DNA of 64,000 nucleotides from Nocardia goodfellowii (GTDB lineage: Bacteria; Actinomycetota; Actinomycetes; Mycobacteriales; Mycobacteriaceae): the NCBI RefSeq assembly GCF_017875645.1, contig NZ_JAGGMR010000001.1, forward strand, positions 3,720,001 to 3,784,000. Reading direction: 5' to 3'. Positions 54,267 to 60,619 of the stretch are shown here, piece by piece (within the stretch, counting starts at the first letter, position 1; the number at the start of each line of letters is the position of its first letter). The notes under the pieces are model-generated. The model was not told the DNA's origin. It did not search any database and saw only the letters and a list, made by a program, of their open reading frames with translations. Position numbers and translations under genes: made by a program.

Positions 54267-55415
54267 GTGTCGGAGTCGCGATCGTTCTCGGTGGGCACCA
54301 TGGCGGGCGTCAATCCGCCCCTGGGCGCGGCGCGGTTCCTGGTGCGGCTGGCCCGGCTGGGGCGGCTGGATTCGGTGCTGGCGCCGGATCATCTGATCAG
54401 CGTGTTCCCGAAAGCGGTGTGGGACAGCGACTTCACGCCGCAGGCGAAGACCGTGCCCAGCCCGGACGCCCAGTTCGATTTCGCGCCGTTGCTGGCGCAT
54501 CTGGCCGGGGGAGCGGGCGGGGTACAGCTGGGTGTCGGGGTGACCGATCCGCACCGCCGGCATCCGGTGCTGCTGGCGCAGACCTTCCTGACCTTGGCCC
54601 ACATGACCAAGGCGCCGCCCATCCTGGGTATCGGCTCCGGTGAGAAGGAGAACCTGGACCCGTACGGATTCACCTGGGATCGCCCGGTGAGCAGGCTCGA
54701 AGAGGCATTGCAGGTGCTGCGTGCCTGTTTCGACGCCAAGGGTCCGATCGACTTCGACGGCAAGTACTACCGCATCGAGCAGGCCCCCATGGATCTGACC
54801 GTGCCGCCGGATCGGCTGCCGCGGATCTGGATCGGCGCGCACGGCCCGCGGATGCTGGAGCTAACCGGGCGCTACGCCGACGGTTGGTACCCCTGGGAGG
54901 CGCTCACCCCGCAGGAGTACGCGGGCAAACTCGAGGTGGTCCGCGCCGCGGCTGCGGCCGCCGGGCGCGATCCGCTGGCCATCGTCCCGGCGCAGATGAT
55001 CGCGATGATCACCGCGCGCACCCGGGACGAGATCAAGCGTCAGCTGCGCGCGCCCGCGGTCCGCTATCTGGGGCTGATGGCACCGGCCGCCGTATGGGCT
55101 CGCTGCGGTGCGAAACACCCGTTCGGCGCGGACTATCGGGGACTCGTCGAGATGATGCCGCACCGGTTGACCAGAGCCGAGGTGCTGGACGCGATCGCCG
55201 AGGTCCCCGAGGAGGTGCTGCACGAGTGGCTCGTGATCGGTACTCCCGCCGAAGTTCTGATCCGTCTGCGCGCGCAAGCCGACGCGGGCTTACGGCACGC
55301 GATCGTCTTTCCGAGCTCGGCCCTGGTCTCCAACGCGGACGCGGCCTTCGGCTACGGCGTGGTGCCCTGGCTGGCGGCGCGCATGCGCCGGCAGAGTCAT
55401 TCGTCCCGGTCGTAG
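54267..55415 (+). CDS. LLM-class flavin-dependent oxidoreductase, probably F420-dependent
   Basis: The product is a 382-residue luciferase-like TIM-barrel protein. It has the N-terminal FSVGTMAGVNPPLGAARFLV with LDSVLAPDHLISVFPK, GVGVTDPHRRHPVLLAQTFL, and LGIGSGEKENLDPYGFTWDR, the phosphate-binding pattern of F420-dependent LLM proteins related to Fgd and mer. IWIGAHGPRMLELTGRYADG follows. F420 use is inferred from family resemblance. GTG at 54267 has GAGAGGAG upstream. The 3' end overlaps the siderophore-interacting gene by 19 bp. Confidence 0.8.
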   Translation: MSESRSFSVGTMAGVNPPLGAARFLVRLARLGRLDSVLAPDHLISVFPKAVWDSDFTPQAKTVPSPDAQFDFAPLLAHLAGGAGGVQLGVGVTDPHRRHPVLLAQTFLTLAHMTKAPPILGIGSGEKENLDPYGFTWDRPVSRLEEALQVLRACFDAKGPIDFDGKYYRIEQAPMDLTVPPDRLPRIWIGAHGPRMLELTGRYADGWYPWEALTPQEYAGKLEVVRAAAAAAGRDPLAIVPAQMIAMITARTRDEIKRQLRAPAVRYLGLMAPAAVWARCGAKHPFGADYRGLVEMMPHRLTRAEVLDAIAEVPEEVLHEWLVIGTPAEVLIRLRAQADAGLRHAIVFPSSALVSNADAAFGYGVVPWLAARMRRQSHSSRS

Positions 55416-56230
55416 TCGGCGATGCCGCGCTTCCAGTATCCGGCGATCAAGCAATCCTTCGGGCCCACACCCAGGTCGGTGCGGACCCAGCGGCGTAACG
55501 GGCGCAGCGCGCCGGCCTCCCCGGCGATCCACACATAGATCCGTTCGCCGGCGGGCGCTCGCACGTCGCGCAGCGCCTGCGCCAAGGCGTCACCGCTGCC
55601 CGGTTCCGCGGCGCCGCGCGGCACCCAGCGCACCTGGACACCCGGCGGCGGGTTCAGCTCGATCTGCTCGCTCTCGGCGCCCACCTCGATGAACGCCCAG
55701 CCGGCGGCCTCGCGGGGCAACCACTCCAGCCAGCGGGCGATAGCGGGCAGCGCGGTCAGGTCACCGGCGAGCAGATACCTGTCGTAGGTGCGCGGCACCA
55801 CCACGCCGCCCGGCGGGCCCGCGATGTGTACGCGGGTGCCCGGAGTGGCGGTCAGTGCCCACTCCGAGGCGAGGCCGCCGGGATGGATCGCGAAGTCGAT
55901 GTCGAGTTCGCCGTCGCCGTACCGGCGCACCGTGTATTCGCGCGAAACCGGCCGGGGCGCACCCCATTCCAGCGACATCCCGTCGCGCCGCGGTAGCCGG
56001 AGGACACCGTCGTCGCACGGAAAGATCAGGCGCACATGCTCATCCGGCACGTAGCTGTGGAAACCGTCCAGCTCCGGACCGCCGAAGGTGATCCGCAGCA
56101 GTCCCGAGCCCACGGCAACGCTGCGCCGCACCTCGACTTCGCACAGTCCGATCGGGTAGCCGACTTTGGCCCCGTGCGTTCCCGCCAGGACTTCCCGGAT
56201 GCGTTCGGCGTAGGCGCTGCGGTCCATCAT
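55397..56230 (-). CDS. Siderophore-interacting protein (ferric-siderophore reductase)
   Basis: The product is a 277-residue cytosolic flavoprotein that reduces iron from internalised siderophores. The FAD-binding barrel has PVSREYTVRRYGDGELDIDF and GGLASEWALTATPGTRVHIA, and the C-terminal SIP domain has YDRYLLAGDLTALPAIARWL and RIYVWIAGEAGALRPLRRWV, ending LIAGYWKRG, the typical SIP end. An IdeR-like iron box overlaps the promoter, so expression should rise under iron limitation. Either of two adjacent ATGs may start it. Confidence 0.87.
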   Translation of the reverse strand: MMDRSAYAERIREVLAGTHGAKVGYPIGLCEVEVRRSVAVGSGLLRITFGGPELDGFHSYVPDEHVRLIFPCDDGVLRLPRRDGMSLEWGAPRPVSREYTVRRYGDGELDIDFAIHPGGLASEWALTATPGTRVHIAGPPGGVVVPRTYDRYLLAGDLTALPAIARWLEWLPREAAGWAFIEVGAESEQIELNPPPGVQVRWVPRGAAEPGSGDALAQALRDVRAPAGERIYVWIAGEAGALRPLRRWVRTDLGVGPKDCLIAGYWKRGIADYDRDE

Positions 56231-56234
56231 GCAC

Positions 56235-56253
56235 CGAAGATAGCCTAACCTGA
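56235..56253 (-). promoter_or_regulatory. IdeR/DmdR-type iron box
   Basis: The 19-mer TCAGGTTAGGCTATCTTCG, read on the minus strand, matches the IdeR consensus TTAGGTTAGGCTAACCTAA at 14 of 19 positions, including the whole AGGTTAGGCTA half. It starts 5 bp upstream of the siderophore-interacting gene. Confidence 0.65.
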
Positions 56254-56351
56254 TTTCAGGGTAGAAAGTCCGCCGAATTCGCGCTCTGGAACACTGTGTG
56301 CGGTATAGCGTTTCCGCACGATCACGGTTGGCGACGGTGTGAGGAGGGTTC

Positions 56352-57356
56352 TTGGGAACAGATCAGACACTGCTGCATCGGTTCGCGATCGCCCAGCTGA
56401 CGGCCGCGGGCATCGATCGGAACCGGCTGATCCGCGAATGCGGCATTCCCGAATGGACGCTGACCGGCGACGGCGTGCACCTACCGAGCGAAACCTTCTG
56501 GCGCGTCTGGGAAATCGGGGCGCGCTGGCTCGACGATCCCGATGTGGCATTGCGCGTGGCCAGCCGCTACCAACCCAAAGTGCTTCGGCTCTACGACTAT
56601 CTCTTCATCAGCGCGCCGACGGTCGGAGCCGGGTTAGCGACCTGTGGCCCGTACATCGCCGCGGTCACCACCAATCATCGGTTCGATCTGTTCGACACCG
56701 ATAGCGGTCCGACGCTGCGGGTCGACATGGTCGACGGGGCGGGCCGGGCCCGAGATCAAACCCATCAGTGGGGATTGGCGGCCGTGCTGTCCCGAGCGCG
56801 CCGCGTGGTCGACGCACCGTTGATCCCGGCCAAGGTCTCGTTCCGCCAGCGCGCGCCACGTCGGCTCGACGTCTATCGGGAGGTCTTCGGCGACACCACC
56901 TTCGACTTCGATGCCGACCTGGACGCGATGACCTTCCGTGAATCCGATATGCGGCTGCCGCTCACGACGGCCGACCCGGATTTGGCCGAGGTGCTGCGAC
57001 CGCTGGCCGCGGCGCTGCCGCCGCCTCCGCCGCTGACGAGCGCGTGGCCCGAGCGCGTCGCCGTGGCGATCGGCGAGGTGCTCGGCGAGGGCGAGGTGTC
57101 ACTGGAACAGGTGGCGCGCCGGCTGGCGACGAGTCCGCGCACTTTGCAGCGCCGGCTGGCGGAGGCGGGCACGACCTGGCGGCGCGAATTGGACCGGGCC
57201 CGGCACGCCCGGCTCGCGAGCGCGACGGCCCGGGGCCCGCTGAGCCGGGGCCGGCAGGCCGAACTATTGGGGTATGCCGACGCGACTTCGATGCGCCGGG
57301 CGGCGTTGCGCTGGTCGGTGGCCAGTCACGCGCAGCGTTCGGACAGCCGGGGCTAG
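56352..57356 (+). CDS. AraC-family transcriptional regulator (Arabinose_bd type)
   Basis: The product is a 334-residue activator. The effector half has LPSETFWRVWEIGARWLDDP and SRYQPKVLRLYDYLFISAPT, as in OruR-like AraC proteins. The C-terminal DNA-binding half has SLEQVARRLATSPRTLQRRL and AELLGYADATSMRRAALRWS. The second helix-turn-helix is divergent. TTG at 56352 follows GAGGAGGG. It is divergent from the siderophore-interacting gene across the iron box. The stop overlaps the next, convergent small gene by 4 bp. Confidence 0.8.
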   Translation: MGTDQTLLHRFAIAQLTAAGIDRNRLIRECGIPEWTLTGDGVHLPSETFWRVWEIGARWLDDPDVALRVASRYQPKVLRLYDYLFISAPTVGAGLATCGPYIAAVTTNHRFDLFDTDSGPTLRVDMVDGAGRARDQTHQWGLAAVLSRARRVVDAPLIPAKVSFRQRAPRRLDVYREVFGDTTFDFDADLDAMTFRESDMRLPLTTADPDLAEVLRPLAAALPPPPPLTSAWPERVAVAIGEVLGEGEVSLEQVARRLATSPRTLQRRLAEAGTTWRRELDRARHARLASATARGPLSRGRQAELLGYADATSMRRAALRWSVASHAQRSDSRG

Positions 57357-57544
57357 ACCTTCAGATGGCTGGCGGCGATATTCCAGAACATCGCGCGGTC
57401 CATGGCCCCGAGATCCCAGGTTTCGACGATCGCGCGTGAGGTGGCGACGATGCCCGGTACGTCGAAATCCTCGCGCGTCGCCGTACCTTTGGCCTCCAAG
57501 GCTGTGATCACGTAGGCGATGGCGCTTTCGTGCGAGTGGGGCAC
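57353..57544 (-). CDS. Small conserved-looking hypothetical protein
   Basis: The product is a 63-residue protein (MPHSHESAIAYVITALEAKG, then REDFDVPGIVATSRAIVETW, ending WNIAASHLKV). It has amphipathic helices and no cysteines. The GTG at 57544 has TTGGAGA at good spacing. Composition and the ribosome binding site support real coding. No function is recognised. It sits between an AraC gene and the biotin importer operon. Confidence 0.55.
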   Translation of the reverse strand: MPHSHESAIAYVITALEAKGTATREDFDVPGIVATSRAIVETWDLGAMDRAMFWNIAASHLKV

Positions 57545-57793
57545 AACATCTCCAATCCGGCATCCGACGAGCTACGCGAAACGTGCATCAGGTTGGCGTG
57601 CAACGGAATCCGTTGCGGAGCACCCCGGCCCCGCACGACACTGCCGCCTGCCTTCCGGCTCGGAGGGCAGGGCCACGGGGGTGCGGATCCTCAGTGTCGC
57701 CTCGGCGATCGGCAATCGGCCAGCGCGGAACATGTCAACGTCGGGCAAACGCGCCAAGGTTCGTCGGCGGCCCGGTACTGGTCGTTTGCTATC

Positions 57794-57808
57794 TTGAACG
57801 TCGTTCAA
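57794..57808 (+). promoter_or_regulatory. BioQ-like operator of bioYMN
   Basis: TTGAACGTCGTTCAA is a perfect 15-bp palindrome with the TGAAC-N3-GTTCA arms of BioQ sites that repress biotin genes in corynebacteria and mycobacteria. It begins directly after a TATCTT -10-like hexamer, 22 bp before the bioY start. Confidence 0.65.
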
Positions 57809-57830
57809 CCAGGCAGTGGAGGAAAGCGTC

Positions 57831-58415
57831 GTGGATCGTGTCGAGAACACCCGTGCGTCGAAGGTCGGCTTCGCCGCCCGGGACTTGGCACAAATCGCCG
57901 TCTTCGCGGCGCTGATCGCCGCGCTGGGTCTGCCGGGCACGATCACCGTCGGTTTCAGCGGGGTGCCGATCACGGTTCAGACGCTCGGTGTGATCCTGGC
58001 CGGCGCGGTGCTCGGTGCACGCAAAGGCACGGCTGCGGTGCTGGTATTCATCGCATTGACGCTGATCGGTTTGCCGTTGCTCTCCGGGGGCCGCACCGGG
58101 CTGACCGCGCTGGCCAGCCCGACCGCCGGTTACCTGCTCGGCTGGATCCCGGCCACCCTCGTCATCGGCCTGCTGACCGCCCGGATCCTGCCGAAGTACC
58201 CGATCGCGCTCGGCCTGCTGATCAACGCGTTCGGTGGTCTGGTCGTCATCTATCTCTGCGGATCCCTGGGCCTGCTGCTGCGCACCGACCTGGACCTCGC
58301 GCACGCCATCTCCACGAACTTCGCGTTCATCCCCGGTGATCTGGCGAAAGTTGTCGTCGCGACGGTCGTCGCCAAGGGTGTGCACCGGGCGTACCCGGGT
58401 TTGATCCGTGCCTGA
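57831..58415 (+). CDS. bioY: BioY, biotin-binding S component of an ECF importer
   Basis: This 194-residue integral membrane protein binds biotin from outside. It has about six transmembrane helices and conserved BioY segments: IAVFAALIAALGLPGTITVG, VPITVQTLGVILAGAVLGAR, and GGRTGLTALASPTAGYLLGW. GTG at 57831 is 8 nt from GGAGG. It forms an operon with bioM and bioN, and overlapping stop/start codons couple translation. A BioQ-like palindrome precedes it. Imported biotin would serve the acyl-CoA carboxylase encoded at 40626-43784. Confidence 0.88.
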   Translation: MDRVENTRASKVGFAARDLAQIAVFAALIAALGLPGTITVGFSGVPITVQTLGVILAGAVLGARKGTAAVLVFIALTLIGLPLLSGGRTGLTALASPTAGYLLGWIPATLVIGLLTARILPKYPIALGLLINAFGGLVVIYLCGSLGLLLRTDLDLAHAISTNFAFIPGDLAKVVVATVVAKGVHRAYPGLIRA

Positions 58416-59088
58416 GATCGTCTTCGACTCGGTGCGCCACGCCTTCGGGGACCGCACCGTCCTCGCCGGTATCGACCTGCGCATCACCGAACGACGCGTC
58501 GGGATCATCGGCGCGAACGGGTCCGGCAAATCCACGCTGGCACGCATGATCAACGGCTTGCTGATCCCCGCGGCGGGACGCGTCACGGTCGACGGTCTCG
58601 ACACCGCCCGCAAAGGCGGCCAGGTGCGTCGCAAGGTCGGGTTCGTCTTCACCGACCCCGACACTCAGATCGTCATGCCCACCGTCGCCGAGGACCTGGC
58701 CTTCTCCCTGCGCCGGTCCGGCCTGAGCAAACCGGAGATCGCCGCCCGCGTCGAGGAGATGCTGGTGCGGTTCCAGCTCGCCGACCACGCCGACCACCCG
58801 TCCCATCTGCTCTCCGGTGGGCAGAAACAACTGCTGGCCATCGGCGCGGTCCTCATCCGCAAGCCGGAACTGATCATCGCCGACGAACCGACCACCCTGC
58901 TGGATCTCCGCAACGCCCGCGTCGTCGCCCACGCCCTCGACACGATGGACCAGCAGGTCATCGTCGTCACTCATCAGCTGGCCCTGCTGGACGGCTTCGA
59001 CCGGGTCATCCTCGTCGACAACGGCGCGGTCGCCTTCGACGGGGCTCCGGCCGACGCCGTCCACACCTACCGGGCCCTGGTCGGATGA
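58408..59088 (+). CDS. bioM: BioM, ECF transporter ATPase
   Basis: The product is a 226-residue ABC ATPase energising biotin uptake. It has Walker A GIIGANGSGKSTLARMING, Q-loop FTDPDTQIVMPTVAEDL, ABC signature LLSGGQKQLLAIGAVL, Walker B LIIADEPTTLLDL and switch His VVTHQ. The DPDTQ Q-loop is typical of ECF A subunits. GTG at 58408 overlaps the bioY stop by 8 bp. A single ATPase suggests a homodimer. Confidence 0.9.
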   Translation: MPEIVFDSVRHAFGDRTVLAGIDLRITERRVGIIGANGSGKSTLARMINGLLIPAAGRVTVDGLDTARKGGQVRRKVGFVFTDPDTQIVMPTVAEDLAFSLRRSGLSKPEIAARVEEMLVRFQLADHADHPSHLLSGGQKQLLAIGAVLIRKPELIIADEPTTLLDLRNARVVAHALDTMDQQVIVVTHQLALLDGFDRVILVDNGAVAFDGAPADAVHTYRALVG

Positions 59089-59684
59089 TCGGCCTGTACC
59101 GGCCGGGAACCTCGCCGGTGCACCGGCTTTCGCCCGGCCCGAAACTCCTGCTGCTGCTCGCGGCCGTCGTCGCCGCGACAGTGTTCGCGCGCACCCCGCT
59201 ACGCGTCGCCGTCGCGGCCCTGATCGTCGCGGGTTTGTTCGCGACCGCCCGCATTCCGGTCGGAGTCGCTGCGGCTCAACTACGTCCGTTGACCTGGATG
59301 CTCCTGATCATCGCGGCGTTCCAGGTACTCCTCACCTCACCCGCCCAGGCTTTCGTCGTGTGCGGCCTGCTCCTGATCTCGGTCGCCCTCGCCGCCCTGG
59401 TCACTCTCACCACCCGGGTGACCGACATGCTCGACACCGTCACCCGCGCCCTCGGCCCCCTGCGCCGCTTCGGCGTCGACCCCGACCGCATCGCCCTCCT
59501 CCTGGCCCTCGCCATCCGCTGCGTCCCCCTCCTCACCGCCATCGTGCAGGAGGTATCCGAAGCCCGCCGCGCCCGCGGCCTGCAATGGTCCATGACCGCC
59601 CTGGCAACCCCGGTCCTGGTCCGCGCCCTGCGCACGGCCGACGCCATGGGCGAGGCCCTCGCCGCCCGCGGCGTCGACGACTGA
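59085..59684 (+). CDS. bioN: BioN, ECF transporter transmembrane T component
   Basis: The product is a 199-residue membrane coupling protein. N-terminal YRPGTSPVHRLSPGPKLLLL is the usual EcfT opening, and several transmembrane helices follow. The cytoplasmic coupling helices carry the Ala-Arg-Gly motif in VSEARRARGLQW, which contacts the ATPase, and EALAARGVDD at the end. The start overlaps the bioM stop (ATGA). It completes the biotin importer. Confidence 0.88.
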   Translation: MIGLYRPGTSPVHRLSPGPKLLLLLAAVVAATVFARTPLRVAVAALIVAGLFATARIPVGVAAAQLRPLTWMLLIIAAFQVLLTSPAQAFVVCGLLLISVALAALVTLTTRVTDMLDTVTRALGPLRRFGVDPDRIALLLALAIRCVPLLTAIVQEVSEARRARGLQWSMTALATPVLVRALRTADAMGEALAARGVDD

Positions 59685-59710
59685 GCCGTGGGCGGTCAGC
59701 ACTTCGAGTG

Positions 59711-60127
59711 CTACACGGCAACCACACGTACCTGCTTGCCACAGAGCATTGCCATGTCGTCGGCATCGGAGGTCAGGATGACGGCTGGTTTCGAGGCACG
59801 GAGAGCGGTCGCCGCCACCACGGCGTCGATCGCGTACTTGTGCCCGTGCAGGCCTGCGGCACGCAGCAGATCGATGGCATGAAACGCGATCTCGTCGGTG
59901 ACAGGCTCGATGCGCAAACGGGACAGGTACCAGCGAAAGCGGTCGTTCTTCGCCCGCATGTTGTACCCCTCGACAGGAGTGAGAGCGCTGATCGCGACCC
60001 GGAAATCATTGTCCTGCGCTTCGCGGACGTACGCGGTGACTCGCTGGTCCGCGGCACACCACTTCGACAACCCTTCGCTGTCGAGAATCAACGTCCCCGC
60101 AGACAGCCGGCTTCGCGTTCGCGCCAC
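59711..60127 (-). CDS. PIN-domain toxin (VapC-like)
   Basis: The product is a 138-residue predicted Mg-dependent ribonuclease. The acidic PIN residues are in LILDSEGLSKW, TPVEGYNMRAKN, YAIDAVVAATAL and LTSDADDMAMLCG. The GTG at 60127 lies 3 bp after the stop of the upstream antitoxin gene, so the pair is one operon. The N-terminal arm (MARTRSRLSAG) is unusually basic. RNA target is unknown. Confidence 0.83.
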   Translation of the reverse strand: MARTRSRLSAGTLILDSEGLSKWCAADQRVTAYVREAQDNDFRVAISALTPVEGYNMRAKNDRFRWYLSRLRIEPVTDEIAFHAIDLLRAAGLHGHKYAIDAVVAATALRASKPAVILTSDADDMAMLCGKQVRVVAV

Positions 60128-60130
60128 CCC

Positions 60131-60415
60131 TCATTCCCCCTGCAACTCGGGCGCGGACCGCACCTCGCGGAACAGCGCTGCCGCTTCGTCTTTGAAGTCC
60201 GGTGGTATCGGCGCGGCTTGTGCCTCGTTGGCGAGCAACGCCTCTTCGAGCAGGTCTCGTTCGATCTGGCGCTCGACGGCGGCGTCCACGTAGGCGGAGA
60301 ATCCACGCGCGCCGACGCGGTCTTTGATCGCGCGGATGTTTCCGGCTCGCAGGGAGACGCTCACCTTGGCCGCCGGCCCCTCTCCCGGCGGGAAGTCCGC
60401 AGGTAGTGCACTCAT
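60131..60415 (-). CDS. Ribbon-helix-helix antitoxin partner of the PIN toxin
   Basis: The product is a 94-residue DNA-binding antitoxin. The strand and two helices of a ribbon-helix-helix domain read KVSVSLRAGNIRAIKDRVGA and GFSAYVDAAVERQIERDLLE. The acidic C-terminus (PPDFKDEAAALFREVRSAPE) would wrap the toxin. A palindrome covers the promoter, allowing autorepression. It is upstream of the toxin gene, as is usual. Confidence 0.8.
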   Translation of the reverse strand: MSALPADFPPGEGPAAKVSVSLRAGNIRAIKDRVGARGFSAYVDAAVERQIERDLLEEALLANEAQAAPIPPDFKDEAAALFREVRSAPELQGE

Positions 60416-60422
60416 GACCCGA

Positions 60423-60445
60423 GTTTACTACTCCGAGTAGCAAAC
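60423..60445 (-). promoter_or_regulatory. Antitoxin autoregulation operator
   Basis: The 23-bp inverted repeat has arms GTTT-N-CTACT and AGTAG-N-AAAC around a 3-bp centre, 8 bp upstream of the antitoxin ATG. It contains the perfect core TACTCCGAGTA and overlaps a TAGTAA -10-like hexamer on the minus strand. Confidence 0.65.
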
Positions 60446-60491
60446 GGCCTGGGCGCTGGGTGCTGGTCGTCGCGTGGAGCGGGCAAAAAGA

Positions 60492-60523
60492 AAGGGCAAG
60501 GAGTGTGTTTCTCCTTGTCCCTT
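60492..60523 (-). terminator. Intrinsic terminator-like hairpin facing away from helR
   Basis: AAGGGCAAGGAG (60492-60503) pairs with CTCCTTGTCCCTT (60511-60523), with one bulge. On the minus strand the stem is followed by TTTCTTTTT, so it fits an intrinsic terminator in that direction. It lies about 10 bp beyond the -10 of the outward RAE promoter and would end that transcript at once. Confidence 0.65.
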
Positions 60524-60528
60524 CTCAC

Positions 60529-60579
60529 TGTATAGCGCACCCCGGGGCTTGCGGCAAGGGCGGGGTGAGGGCGCATAAT
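60529..60579 (+). promoter_or_regulatory. Rifamycin-associated element (RAE) and promoter of helR
   Basis: The core GGGGCTTGCGGCAAG, preceded by GCACCCC (60537-60558), is identical over 22 bp with the rox element. The helR promoter reads TTGCGG (60549-60554), a 19-bp spacer and CATAAT (60574-60579). Outward, on the minus strand, TTGCCG (60552-60557), 17 bp and TATACA (60529-60534) form an overlapping divergent promoter. RAE is an established rifamycin-response element. The promoter reading is mine. Confidence 0.88.
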
Positions 60580-60619
60580 CGCTGGCCGAAGCTTGGACCT
60601 GCGGAAATGGGAGTTGCGA

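Noticed and set aside
57572..57736. A 54-codon minus-strand frame between the small gene and bioY
   Set aside because: There is no ribosome binding site and no recognisable protein, and it ends with Arg/Cys-rich sequence typical of chance frames in GC-rich DNA.
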